From the NCBI RefSeq assembly GCF_024347095.1, contig NZ_AP024903.1, positions 186,001 to 250,000 on the forward strand: DNA of 64,000 nucleotides, given 5' to 3'. This document shows positions 43,078 to 52,392 of the stretch, one piece after another. A model generated the notes under the pieces. It made no database searches, was not told the origin of the DNA, and worked only from the letters and a program-made list of their open reading frames with translations. Origin of the DNA: Vibrio rhizosphaerae (GTDB lineage Bacteria > Pseudomonadota > Gammaproteobacteria > Enterobacterales > Vibrionaceae). Positions within the stretch are counted from its first letter, which is position 1; the number at the start of each line of letters is the position of its first letter. A program made the position numbers and the translations under genes.

Positions 43078-44242
43078 ATTTCCTCTGATGAGAAATAATA
43101 TTCTTCGAGAAGACTTAGAACCGGTGATTCAACTATTACAGGAAGATAATCCAATTTTAACTAATGGGCCTCGGTGTCGTGAATTTGAAGCCGCCTGGTC
43201 CGAATGGCTAGGTGTTAAATACTCGGTGTTTGTTAGTTCCGGTTCGTCAGCCAATTTGCTGTCTATGGCTGTTCTGAAAATTCGTTACCCTGAAGGTGGT
43301 GAAGTGATTGTGCCGCCTTTAACATGGATTTCTGACGTCGCGTCTGTGCTTCATTGTGGTTTTACCCCTGTCTTTGCAGATATTAACCCTCAAACGTTAG
43401 GGATGGATACCCATCAAATTATCGATAAGATTACCGATAAAACTAGAGCCGTATTTTTATCGCATATTCAGGGCTTCAATGGACTGACCGATGAGCTTTT
43501 ACATGAGCTGAAGCGCCGTCATATCCCCTTGATTGAAGATGTTTGTGAATCTCACGGTGCAACCCATAACGGTCAGAGAGTTGGTAGTTTCGGTGATATG
43601 TCGAATTTCTCATTCTATTATGCCCATCACATGAGCACGATAGAAGGCGGTATGATCTGTACCAATGATTACGAAACTTACCAACAGTTACGGATGTTAC
43701 GTGGCCATGGGATGGTCAGAGAGTCAACAGAGCAGAGCCTGAAGGATGAATTTATTCTTAATTATCCGGAACTGAATAAAGACTTCATCTTTGCATACCC
43801 AGCCTATAACGTAAGAAACAATGAGATTGGTGGGATTCTCGGACTGAGTCAGCTCAAGCGTTTAGATGACAATGTCAGGATTAGAACTGAGAATCAAACT
43901 CGTTTTTTTGAAAATTTAGATAGTTCTAAATACAGAAATGATTTCAATTTCGAAGGTTCAAGCAACTACGCTTTTAATGTGGTGTTGAAAGAGAAAGATG
44001 ATGCCTTGGTCGCAAGAGTCGAAAAAAGATTGCAAGCCGAAGGTATTGAGTATCGGCGTGGGAGTGCCGGGGGCGGAAACCAACTTCGTCAGCCTTATTT
44101 AAGAGGTGTCGTTCCTGAGCATTTGTACGAACAATATCCGCAAACCGAACATATTCATTTTTATGGATTTTATATTGGTAATTTCCCGGATCTGCAAGAG
44201 GATGAAATCGACTATATATGTAAAGTGTTGAATGAAGCCTAG
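43070..44242 (+). CDS. ColD-like GDP-keto-sugar 3-dehydratase (His in place of PLP lysine)
   Basis: 390 residues of DegT fold, close to ColD (about 388). The PLP-lysine motif SFxxxK is replaced by SFYYAHHMSTIEGG, with His186 at the lysine position. This matches ColD, where His188 acts in a PMP-dependent C3 dehydration of GDP-4-keto-6-deoxymannose, and not the aminotransferase class. FVSSGSSANLLSM, PPLTWISDV and IEDVCESHGA are conserved. It probably removes a hydroxyl from a GDP-heptose-derived 4-keto sugar. No ColB-like or Gmd gene is present. The WecE-like homologue at 15.9 kb keeps its Lys187, so the contrast is clear. Confidence 0.8.
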   Translation: MIKFPLMRNNILREDLEPVIQLLQEDNPILTNGPRCREFEAAWSEWLGVKYSVFVSSGSSANLLSMAVLKIRYPEGGEVIVPPLTWISDVASVLHCGFTPVFADINPQTLGMDTHQIIDKITDKTRAVFLSHIQGFNGLTDELLHELKRRHIPLIEDVCESHGATHNGQRVGSFGDMSNFSFYYAHHMSTIEGGMICTNDYETYQQLRMLRGHGMVRESTEQSLKDEFILNYPELNKDFIFAYPAYNVRNNEIGGILGLSQLKRLDDNVRIRTENQTRFFENLDSSKYRNDFNFEGSSNYAFNVVLKEKDDALVARVEKRLQAEGIEYRRGSAGGGNQLRQPYLRGVVPEHLYEQYPQTEHIHFYGFYIGNFPDLQEDEIDYICKVLNEA

Positions 44243-44280
44243 AGACACTTCATCCACATGTATGACAGGGAGTTCATCTG

Positions 44281-45000
44281 ATGATAACGGCGATCATTTT
44301 GGCTGGCGGGCTCGGTACACGTCTTCGTGAAGTTGTGTCTGACCGCCCCAAGCCAATGGCGTTAATTTCTGGAAAACCATTTTTAGAATATTTATTAGAT
44401 TATTGGATGAATCAAGGTGTGAGCCGATTCATTCTATCTGTCGGTTATAAATCTTCGATGATCCAAGAATATTTTGGTACCCGCTATCGAGGCAGTGAAA
44501 TCTCATATGCTGTCGAGCCCTCTCCTCTGGGGACCGGTGGTGGGGTTCTGCTGGCGATTTCAAAATTACAAAATATGGATGAGCCATTTTTGTTACTCAA
44601 TGGTGATACATTTTTTGCGATTGAGCTTGATAAACTCGTTCACTTCCATAAACAAATGCAATCTGACTGTTCCTTTTCGCTTTTCCGGGCCGATGAAGCA
44701 CAACGGTATATGGGAATAGATATCAATCCATCCGGAAAAATAAAAGCATTGAATGCTGAGAAAGGGAAAGCCGGAGAGCTGGCGAATGGTGGTGTTTATT
44801 TAATCAACCCATCCATTATGCATCGATACTATTCAGATAGTTCCGGGCAAGTGTTATCGCTTGAATCTGATATTTTCTATCAGCTCCTGGCACATGGTGA
44901 GGATATCTATGGCCTTGAATTTGATTCTTGTTTCATTGATATCGGTTTGCCTTATGACTATGCCAGAGCACCAACAATTATCGGCTTAGAAAAGGTTTAG
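44281..45000 (+). CDS. hddC: D-glycero-D-manno-heptose 1-phosphate guanylyltransferase-like
   Basis: 239 residues. ILAGGLGTRLREVVSDRPKPMA is the nucleotidyltransferase signature in the HddC form, LLLNGDTFFAI binds the metal and nucleotide, and DIGLPYDYARA is the C-terminal acidic motif. It would make GDP-D-glycero-alpha-D-manno-heptose from the HddA product. It is 38 bases after the 3-dehydratase gene and 3 bases before gmhA. Specificity for GTP is inferred from the HddA partner rather than seen. Confidence 0.83.
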   Translation: MITAIILAGGLGTRLREVVSDRPKPMALISGKPFLEYLLDYWMNQGVSRFILSVGYKSSMIQEYFGTRYRGSEISYAVEPSPLGTGGGVLLAISKLQNMDEPFLLLNGDTFFAIELDKLVHFHKQMQSDCSFSLFRADEAQRYMGIDINPSGKIKALNAEKGKAGELANGGVYLINPSIMHRYYSDSSGQVLSLESDIFYQLLAHGEDIYGLEFDSCFIDIGLPYDYARAPTIIGLEKV

Positions 45001-45003
45001 AGA

Positions 45004-45588
45004 ATGCAAGTCACCAGTATATTAACTCGAAATTTAGAAAGATCGATCGCTGCAAAGCAGGAAATGCTCAAGGATCATGCTCAAAATGAGATTTTTTCAA
45101 TCGCAGTCAATAAGGTGATCGAGTGCTATAAGCAAGGGGGGCGGTTGTACATTGCCGGAAATGGCGGCTCTGCTGCTGATGCACAACACTTGGCAGCAGA
45201 ATTTGTGAGTAAACTCGCCTGTGATCGTGCTCCGCTTCCGGCTGAAGCTTTGACCGTTGATAGTTCAATCTTGACGGCTATCGGTAATGATTACGGCTAT
45301 GAACACACATTTTCTCGCCAGTTGTTGGGTAAAGTGACGGAGAACGATATCTTTCTTGGTATTACAACGTCCGGTAACTCTGAAAATATCCTCAATGCGC
45401 TGAGCGCATGTCAATCACGCCATATTCCATCCCTCGTATTTACTGGCCATGATGGCGGAAAGGCTAAAGAGCTCGCTGACTATTGCATTATTGCGCCGGG
45501 CATTACGACCGCAGCGATTCAGGAGCTTCATATCGTTTTGGCTCACACTTTATGTGAGTGTGTAGAAATCGCACTCTTCAAAGAATAA
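45004..45588 (+). CDS. gmhA: sedoheptulose 7-phosphate isomerase-like (GmhA)
   Basis: 194 residues of a SIS domain. LYIAGNGGSAADAQHLAAEFVSK is the diagnostic GmhA motif. ITTSGNSENILNAL and IQELHIVLAHTLCECVE contribute the sugar phosphate site and the catalytic Glu/His. It makes D-glycero-D-manno-heptose 7-phosphate, the first step of heptose supply. A housekeeping gmhA for LPS core should exist elsewhere, so this is probably a locus-specific copy. There is a 3-base gap after hddC. Confidence 0.9.
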   Translation: MQVTSILTRNLERSIAAKQEMLKDHAQNEIFSIAVNKVIECYKQGGRLYIAGNGGSAADAQHLAAEFVSKLACDRAPLPAEALTVDSSILTAIGNDYGYEHTFSRQLLGKVTENDIFLGITTSGNSENILNALSACQSRHIPSLVFTGHDGGKAKELADYCIIAPGITTAAIQELHIVLAHTLCECVEIALFKE

Positions 45589-45611
45589 TCTTCAATAATT
45601 AGGAGTAATTC

Positions 45612-46550
45612 ATGTCTTTTAATATTTTAGTGACCGGTGGTGCCGGATATCTTGGATCAACTCTGGTGCCTGACTTGCTGAACTTGGGGCATAAAGTCAC
45701 CGTGGTTGATAACTTTATGTTTCATCAATCGAGCTTAAATCACGTTTGTTACCATGAAAATTTTGACATCGTACGGGGTGATGTGCGTGTAAAAGATACA
45801 ATTGCACCATTAATACGTAAAGCGGATATCATTATCCCGCTTGCTGCATATGTTGGTGCACCTTTATGTGCCAGAGATCCGATTGGCGCAGAAACCACAA
45901 ATCATGATGCGATTTCACTGATGTTGGATCTTGTTTCTAAAGATCAGCGTATTTTGATGCCGACGACCAATAGTGCGTATGGTTCAGGAGATAAGGACAA
46001 CTATTGTACTGAGGAATCAGAACTTCGTCCGATTTCAAAATATGCGATTGACAAAGTCGCTGTTGAAAAGGAACTCATGGAACATGAGAACGCCATTAGC
46101 TTCCGTCTGGCGACTGTTTTTGGTATGTCGCCGAGAATGCGTATTGACTTACTGGTGAATGATTTCACTTATCGGGCGGTGAATGATAAAGCTGTTGTGC
46201 TGTTTGAGAGCCATTTCAAACGAAATTATATTCATGTTCGGGATATTTCACGTGTCTTCCAGCACGGTATCAATAACTTTGAAGAAATGCGTGGTGAGAT
46301 CTTTAATGTCGGACTGAGTGAAGCCAATGTTTCCAAAAAAGAGTTGTGTCAGATTATCCAGCGACATGTCGATGGATTTAATTTTATTGAAGCTGAACTA
46401 GGTAAAGATCCGGATCAACGAAATTATATTGTATCGAATGAAAAAATTGAGGCCACAGGGTACAAACCTCAATTTTCTCTTGATTATGGAATTCAAGAGT
46501 TGATCAAAGGGTATACCATGCTTAAAAATAGTAAATACGGAAATATTTAA
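45612..46550 (+). CDS. NAD-dependent SDR epimerase/dehydratase
   Basis: 312 residues. TGGAGYLGSTLVPDLL binds NAD, LAAYVGAPLCARDP and TTNSAYG are the Ser/Thr region, and SKYAIDKVAVEKEL gives Tyr-x3-Lys. This type is common next to heptose genes, and could supply the 4-keto intermediate needed by the ColD-like dehydratase, which lacks a Gmd in this window. Alternatively it is an epimerase or a final reductase. AGGAG lies upstream of ATG, and a strong terminator-like hairpin follows the gene. Confidence 0.72.
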   Translation: MSFNILVTGGAGYLGSTLVPDLLNLGHKVTVVDNFMFHQSSLNHVCYHENFDIVRGDVRVKDTIAPLIRKADIIIPLAAYVGAPLCARDPIGAETTNHDAISLMLDLVSKDQRILMPTTNSAYGSGDKDNYCTEESELRPISKYAIDKVAVEKELMEHENAISFRLATVFGMSPRMRIDLLVNDFTYRAVNDKAVVLFESHFKRNYIHVRDISRVFQHGINNFEEMRGEIFNVGLSEANVSKKELCQIIQRHVDGFNFIEAELGKDPDQRNYIVSNEKIEATGYKPQFSLDYGIQELIKGYTMLKNSKYGNI

Positions 46551-46579
46551 TCATATAGTCGTAATTTTTAATTTCTATG

Positions 46580-46619
46580 AAAAGCATTAGCACATAAAGA
46601 TACATGGCTAATGCTTTTT
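46580..46619 (+). terminator. rho-independent terminator-like hairpin inside the RfaH-type locus
   Basis: Arms AAAAGCATTAGC and GCTAATGCTTTT pair perfectly over 12 bp around a 15-base loop, and TTTTT ends the second arm. It lies between the SDR gene (ends 46550) and a glycosyltransferase (starts 46680). Because the operon begins with ops, RfaH could allow read-through; without it, expression of the downstream wzx, wzy and wbaP genes would fall. Confidence 0.7.
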
Positions 46620-46679
46620 GTAACATGCTTGGTTTATCACAATTATGCCTATTTTATTATTATTTTAATTTGGTGATAT

Positions 46680-47522
46680 ATGAACGAAAATAAGACTTAT
46701 AAAACATATGATGATTATTTAAATATGAACGGTATCAAAAAAGGCGGTCAGTATTTAAATGGTAAGCATAAAAATAAAGATATGCCATTAGTTTCAATTA
46801 TCACAATTTGTCGAAATGCAAGTTTAACACTCGAGAAAACAATCGAGTCCGTCATCGAACAAACCTATCCGAATATCGAATATCTTATTATAGACGGAGA
46901 CTCTACAGACGGAACTTTAGACATTATCAAACATCATGAAGATTGTATTGATTTGTGGATATCTGAACCTGATGATGGTGCGACTGATGCAATCAACAAA
47001 GGTTTTACAATTTGCAGCGGAGAATTCATATTCTTACTGAACGCAGATGACTATATTACATCTGACTTTATATCGAATGCTGTTGAAAGTTTCGATGAGG
47101 ATTGTGACTTTGTTTTCGGTGACTGTCTGATTGGTAATTTTGGTGGTGATTATAGCAGGCGATTACAAGGTGATAAAAACTATATCAAAAAAATTGCGTA
47201 TACTATGCCCAGAATAAACCAGCCGACAATTGTATTTAAGAAGCAGTGTTTAGATACCGTTGGCCTTTATGATACAGCTAAAAAAGTTGCACCAGATTAT
47301 GATTGGCTTGTAAGAGGATATGTAAAAAATATTACCGGTAAGTATACAGATAAACTTGTGACTTACTTTGCCTTAGATGGTAATTCTGATAAGTATTACT
47401 ACAAAGGTTTATCTGAAGTCAGGGAGTCTTCACTTCGATATGCTGGTTCAATATTTATGACTAATTTTTATTTTATAGTCCGGTCTATTAAAAGAATGAT
47501 TAAGAGATATGTTCTCATATGA
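46680..47522 (+). CDS. GT2 family glycosyltransferase
   Basis: 280 residues. A ~35-residue N-terminal tail precedes PLVSIITICRNASLTLEKTI, the GT2 start. LIIDGDSTDGTLDII and FLLNADDYITSDFI are the nucleotide and metal (DxD-like) segments, and DYDWLVRG fits the acceptor helix. The family includes WcaA/WbbD-type enzymes in capsule loci. A hydrophobic C-terminal segment may tether it to the membrane. It overlaps the next gene (wzx) by 4 bases. Confidence 0.87.
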   Translation: MNENKTYKTYDDYLNMNGIKKGGQYLNGKHKNKDMPLVSIITICRNASLTLEKTIESVIEQTYPNIEYLIIDGDSTDGTLDIIKHHEDCIDLWISEPDDGATDAINKGFTICSGEFIFLLNADDYITSDFISNAVESFDEDCDFVFGDCLIGNFGGDYSRRLQGDKNYIKKIAYTMPRINQPTIVFKKQCLDTVGLYDTAKKVAPDYDWLVRGYVKNITGKYTDKLVTYFALDGNSDKYYYKGLSEVRESSLRYAGSIFMTNFYFIVRSIKRMIKRYVLI

Positions 47523-48790
47523 ATTCAAAAGTAATATCAATGTCAGCAGTACAATTTTTTCTGATACTGCTTCCAATGTCAGTGAATGTATACTTGCTTA
47601 AAACGGTTTCTTTTGAATTATACGGTAAGTTTATATTCTTCCTTTCATTGTTTAATTTTCTCTCTATTCTCACCAACTCTGGGGTGGCGAATGATTCTCT
47701 TAGGGATTTATCCAGTGCATTTAATCGATATATAGATAAGTTTGAAAGTGAAGAATTCAATAAAAAAATGAGTGAATATATAGGCATTAAATTGTTCTAC
47801 TTGACTCTCTCATTTTTACTATGTTTTCTTCTTTCTTTCTTTGATGTATTTCATGAGCCTTTATTCTATTGTTTATTCATTTATCTTGTTTATTTCTGCC
47901 TGGATTTTTTTATTTTTTACCAAATTATTAATAAGATGATTCATTATGTATTTGTTATGATATCTTCTTTCTCAATAAGTATCTTATCGTTATTTTATTT
48001 TATTCATGGTGACAAAGATATATACTATGTTTCTTTTGTTGTGACTCTGCCGTTTATCTGTTTGAACTTTATTCTTTTACTGTATAACCTCTATGTATTG
48101 AATTTTCGCATCAATATTAATATGGGATCTTTTGTTCAAAAAGTTAAAAATAATTACAGATTAATGTTTACTAATATAACCAGTGCTTTGGTAACAAAAG
48201 GTATTTACTTATTTATCGGGAGTGCGTTAGGTGTCAGAGAAGTTGCAATATACTCTGTATTAGATCAAATATGTAGAGCACCACTAATATTTATTAATCG
48301 ACTAAGTACTCTCTACACGCCAAAAATTGTTCAGGTTATATCTCAAAATAATAAGTTCATGTTACAAGGTGTTTTTTCAAAAGTGTTTTTTAGAATATTA
48401 ATATTGTCATTATCTGTCTGTGTGTTCTTAGCTGTTTCAAGTAAAATTATCTTACCATTCTTGATCGATGAACAATATCTGTCCTTTGAGGAAATAATAC
48501 CATTATTTTTGTTAATGCTAATGATTATACCATCTATATCTTTGAGCTCTTTATGTGCAATGCAATATTATCTAAATATGAAGAATGACTTGATTATCTA
48601 CAGATACTCTATTGCATTATTAATTTTAGGGCTTCCTTTTATTGTTATATGTGCTTCATTGTTTAATTTATCTGGTTTGATCTTATCTTATGTATTTGTT
48701 GAGCTATTAGCTTTGTTATATTTCTTATGGTATCTTGATTTTAATCCATTGCAGGTTTGCTATGTCAATTTCGCCAATAAAGGAAAGTAG
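47519..48790 (+). CDS. wzx: Wzx-type oligosaccharide flippase
   Basis: 423 residues with about 12 hydrophobic segments. GKFIFFLSLFNFLSILTNSGVANDSLRDL is typical of the MOP/Wzx N-terminus. It would flip the undecaprenyl-linked repeat unit into the periplasm. It overlaps the previous GT2 by 4 bases and the wzy-like gene by 29. It is the only clear MOP-type flippase in the window, so any flippase for the left locus is outside the window or of the small SMR type. Confidence 0.82.
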   Translation: MNSKVISMSAVQFFLILLPMSVNVYLLKTVSFELYGKFIFFLSLFNFLSILTNSGVANDSLRDLSSAFNRYIDKFESEEFNKKMSEYIGIKLFYLTLSFLLCFLLSFFDVFHEPLFYCLFIYLVYFCLDFFIFYQIINKMIHYVFVMISSFSISILSLFYFIHGDKDIYYVSFVVTLPFICLNFILLLYNLYVLNFRININMGSFVQKVKNNYRLMFTNITSALVTKGIYLFIGSALGVREVAIYSVLDQICRAPLIFINRLSTLYTPKIVQVISQNNKFMLQGVFSKVFFRILILSLSVCVFLAVSSKIILPFLIDEQYLSFEEIIPLFLLMLMIIPSISLSSLCAMQYYLNMKNDLIIYRYSIALLILGLPFIVICASLFNLSGLILSYVFVELLALLYFLWYLDFNPLQVCYVNFANKGK

Positions 48791-49937
48791 TTTATTTGTC
48801 TCGTTACTTCTGTTTTCTATATTTTTTCAATTTAATTTCTATGAATTACCGAATGGTTCCACTGTAAAATTTTATCATATTCTTATTCCTATTATTTCCA
48901 TATTGATTTTTATCAGGAGTCGTTTTTTTATACTAAGAAATGATGTTGCTCTTTTTATACTAGTGGCTGTTCTGGTTAATATATATAAAATTTATGTCTG
49001 GGGTGGTGGTTTTATAATATTCCAAGCATTATATTGCTTGCTCATTTATTATATAGCATCGGATGTCGGGATTAGAATTGATGCAAAAAAACTTTATGTA
49101 TTGTTAAAGAGAATATTATTTATTTTTATATTAGCAATATTAATAAAAGATCTTATCTTTATTGATGAGCTTTCTCGGGTGTATGCGACGAATCAGCAAT
49201 CACTGATTGATGTTTACTTTTTTATTGGTGGTGGACATAATATAGAAGTCACCTATTTATCATTGCTTACGATATTTTTCATTTATGAACGTAGAGTTTT
49301 TTATTTTTCTGTAGGGATTATATTTATTTTATCTCTGATCTATCTTTCTCGTATTGGGATTATTGAAGTCGCCTTTCTTATCTATACGAGAATTTCATTG
49401 TTCTTCAGTAGAAAGAAAAATATTCTAATATCATTTTTAATGATGTGCTTTGTGATTTTGATTATTTCAATTTTTAATAATGTTACTATTATTCATCGGA
49501 TGTTACATGCATTTGATGAATTAGAAGTGACGACCAATGGCAGAGGTATGCTTTGGCTTGCTGCATTTGAACTATTAAAGACAAACTTGACTGGATATGG
49601 TATCGGTAATGCAGTTATTTTTGCAAGAGAATTAATTGGGATTAATTTTATTGAAAATAATTTTCATAATATATATTTACAATATTTTTTGGACATGGGG
49701 TTAGTTCCTTTACTTCTATATTTATATATTTTATTGAATAGATTTTTTAGAGACTATATTGTTGAGTTTAGAGGGTTTTTAATTATTTTCTTTATTGTTT
49801 CTTTATTTCAGTTTACAGGATATGACATTATATTTTGGTTTTTCTTGGGTATTGGTGACGGACTTTATTATCAAAAAAGATTTCAATATATTGAGACAGT
49901 TTTAGGAGAAGAAAAATATGGCTGTAATACCTGTTAG
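48762..49937 (+). CDS. wzy: Wzy-type polysaccharide polymerase (O-antigen ligase/polymerase-like)
   Basis: About 391 residues with around 10-11 membrane segments and a large periplasmic loop near VTTNGRGMLWLAAFELLKTNLTGYGIGNA. The NGR-G-LW pattern and its loop position are typical of Wzy/WaaL proteins. It polymerises lipid-linked repeats in the periplasm. Position after wzx and before a GT2 supports this. ATG 48762 has CAGG about 6 bases upstream; a longer frame from 48735 lies in the wzx gene. Confidence 0.78.
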   Translation: MSISPIKESSLFVSLLLFSIFFQFNFYELPNGSTVKFYHILIPIISILIFIRSRFFILRNDVALFILVAVLVNIYKIYVWGGGFIIFQALYCLLIYYIASDVGIRIDAKKLYVLLKRILFIFILAILIKDLIFIDELSRVYATNQQSLIDVYFFIGGGHNIEVTYLSLLTIFFIYERRVFYFSVGIIFILSLIYLSRIGIIEVAFLIYTRISLFFSRKKNILISFLMMCFVILIISIFNNVTIIHRMLHAFDELEVTTNGRGMLWLAAFELLKTNLTGYGIGNAVIFARELIGINFIENNFHNIYLQYFLDMGLVPLLLYLYILLNRFFRDYIVEFRGFLIIFFIVSLFQFTGYDIIFWFFLGIGDGLYYQKRFQYIETVLGEEKYGCNTC

Positions 49938-50742
49938 TGTATTAATGTCAACATATAAAGGGAACAAGGCTAAATATCTTGATGAGTCTTTAAAAAGCCT
50001 GGCTGAACAATCCTATATTGCAGATGAGATTATTCTTATTGTAGATGGTGAGATTGATGCGGAACAACAGTTGGTTATATCGAGATTTAATTATAAAGGT
50101 AACTTTAAAGTCTATTATTTAAAAGAAAATCACGGTTTGGCTTACTGTATGAATTTAGCAATCCAATATAGTTCTAATGATATACTGGCTAGAATGGATG
50201 CGGATGATTTATCCAATAGTGAGCGTCTTGAAAGTCAATATAAAAAAATAATTTCATTAGAAGATGAAAATTATGTTATTTGTTCTTGGGCATCAGATTT
50301 TTCGGATGAGTGTTCTGATTTAGGTAGCATTAAAAAAACTCCTGAAGGCCACAGTCAGATTAAAAAAGCTATACCTTATAGAAACGTTATAGTCCACCCT
50401 AGTATTATGTTTTATAAGAAGGTTGTTGATGTCCATGGTGGATATAACCAAGCTGTTGGACTGTTAGAGGATTATGAACTTCACTTAAGGTTAATTGCAT
50501 CGGGAGTTAAATATTATGCTATACAAAAACCGCTTATTCAAGTTAGAACATCTCATGAGCAATACGATCGACGTGGTGGCTTAAAATATCTTATTAATGA
50601 GTATAAGTTTAGACTTTTTTGTTATAGAAAGAAATATATTAGTTTCTATCAACTCATGATGTCATGTTTTATATATTCCTTTCTGCGTTTGTCTCCTGTC
50701 GTATTAAGAAAATCTATGTACAAGTTAGTGAGAGAAAGTTAG
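49918..50742 (+). CDS. GT2 family glycosyltransferase
   Basis: 274 residues. IPVSVLMSTYKGNKAKYLDESL opens a GT2 domain, ILIVDGEIDAEQ and LARMDADDLSNSERL form the nucleotide and metal site, and LLEDYELHLRLIASG is the catalytic-base helix. The AmsE/WcaA subgroup of capsule loci looks like this. It overlaps wzy by 20 bases. About 150 bases with no gene follow before the wbaP gene; they are AT-rich and could hold an extra promoter. Confidence 0.86.
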   Translation: MAVIPVSVLMSTYKGNKAKYLDESLKSLAEQSYIADEIILIVDGEIDAEQQLVISRFNYKGNFKVYYLKENHGLAYCMNLAIQYSSNDILARMDADDLSNSERLESQYKKIISLEDENYVICSWASDFSDECSDLGSIKKTPEGHSQIKKAIPYRNVIVHPSIMFYKKVVDVHGGYNQAVGLLEDYELHLRLIASGVKYYAIQKPLIQVRTSHEQYDRRGGLKYLINEYKFRLFCYRKKYISFYQLMMSCFIYSFLRLSPVVLRKSMYKLVRES

Positions 50743-50894
50743 TGACAATATTGTCTTTAAATAAGTTGTTTCAATATTTGAATTATTTGTCTTCAAAGTG
50801 AGAATGAAGATAAAAAAATCCAACATGATATTTGATCTTATTATGTTTTGTTTCTATATAAATTAATGTGAATCACATATAGTTAGGTGCAATC

Positions 50895-52340
50895 ATGACC
50901 CAATTAACATACGGAAATAGTGATAGGGTAGATAGAGTAGTCCATTATTCACCGATGATAAATAAGATGGCTCTTGTTTTTTTTGATTGTCTGTCTTTTA
51001 TGCTTTCTATTCTCATTTCATTGGTCTATGTAAAAGGATATGAGTCTTTTTCTTTACATGAGGATATAAAAGGCCAAATATTGACACTCATCGTTTCCGG
51101 GATCGCTTCTATCGTATGGTTATGGGGAAGTAAGCGTCATTATAGTTATCGCAAGCCTTTTTGGGATGAGTTGAGAGATATATTGTTCATCTTATTATTT
51201 ATGGCACTAGTGTCGATTTCTGTTCATGCCGCATTTGAATATAATTATTCTACCGATATGTGGTGGTTAACATGGGCTGCTGTTATGGTCCTGCTTCCGT
51301 TACTCCGTAGCTTCGCAAAAGCGTTATTGAATAAATTAGACTTTTGGAAAGTTCCCTGTGTGATCATCGGTGAAGTTGAAGATGCAGAGAGTGTCTATTG
51401 TGCTCTCCAAAGTGAGCCTTCAACTGGTTTTGATGTGCTTGCGATTGTTGTCCCGACTGAAGGACATACAAGTTCTCGTTTTGGTATTCCTTGTCTCAGC
51501 CGCACAGAATTCTTTAACCGGGTTGATGAGTTTCACAAAGTGTTTATTGCTCTGCAGCGAGAAGAAGCTGAATTACGGGAGTTTTGGATCAGAGAGTCAA
51601 TGAAAAGGCAACTTTTAGATATCTCGATTGTACCAGCCCTACGTGGTATTCCGCTTTATGGCACGGATATATCTCATTTTTTTAGTCATGAAGTGATGAT
51701 GTTGCGATTGAAAAATAATCTGCCCCGTAAATCCTCACGCTTGATTAAACGCTTATTCGATATTGTTGGTTCTGCAACATTACTGGTATTACTTGCACCA
51801 TTTTTCTTATTTATCGCTTGGCGAGTCTCGCGTGACGGTGGTTCCGCGACTTATGGACATGAACGTATCGGCCTCAACGGTAAAAAATTCAACTGCCTGA
51901 AGTTCCGCTCGATGGTGATGAATTCTCAAGAGTTGTTGGATGAGCTTCTGGCAACGGATCCGGAGGCTAAAGCTGAATGGGAGCAATGGTTTAAATTGAA
52001 AAACGATCCGCGGATTACTTCGATTGGCCGCTTCTTGCGTGAAACAAGTCTGGATGAATTACCACAGCTGTGGAATGTGCTGAAAGGTGAAATGAGTCTG
52101 GTCGGTCCAAGACCGATTGTCGACGAAGAATTGGAACGTTATGGGGATGATGTCGACTATTACCTGTGTGCGAAGCCCGGGATTTCAGGGCTTTGGCAAG
52201 TCAGCGGCCGTAGCGACATCGATTATAACACCCGTGTTTATCTGGATTCTTGGTATGTCAAAAACTGGTCACTTTGGAATGACATCGTGATTTTATTTAA
52301 GACCGTGAATGTTGTCGTTCGACGTACCGGGGCCTATTAA
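50895..52340 (+). CDS. wbaP: WbaP-type undecaprenyl-phosphate sugar-1-phosphate transferase
   Basis: 481 residues. It has four to five N-terminal TM helices, a CoA-binding-like cytoplasmic domain ([13 protein letters not shown]) and the catalytic PGT core: [51 protein letters not shown] and GPRP. The C-terminus has [15 protein letters not shown]. WbaP starts group 1-like capsules or O-antigens with Gal-1-P or Glc-1-P. It is the second initiating transferase in the window, so the right-hand locus can begin its own glycan. Confidence 0.9.
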   Translation: MTQLTYGNSDRVDRVVHYSPMINKMALVFFDCLSFMLSILISLVYVKGYESFSLHEDIKGQILTLIVSGIASIVWLWGSKRHYSYRKPFWDELRDILFILLFMALVSISVHAAFEYNYSTDMWWLTWAAVMVLLPLLRSFAKALLNKLDFWKVPCVIIGEVEDAESVYCALQSEPSTGFDVLAIVVPTEGHTSSRFGIPCLSRTEFFNRVDEFHKVFIALQREEAELREFWIRESMKRQLLDISIVPALRGIPLYGTDISHFFSHEVMMLRLKNNLPRKSSRLIKRLFDIVGSATLLVLLAPFFLFIAWRVSRDGGSATYGHERIGLNGKKFNCLKFRSMVMNSQELLDELLATDPEAKAEWEQWFKLKNDPRITSIGRFLRETSLDELPQLWNVLKGEMSLVGPRPIVDEELERYGDDVDYYLCAKPGISGLWQVSGRSDIDYNTRVYLDSWYVKNWSLWNDIVILFKTVNVVVRRTGAY

Positions 52341-52392
52341 CGACTTCAGGCCGCAAATCATTCTCTCCAGACTCAGAGGTTGGGATGAGGTG

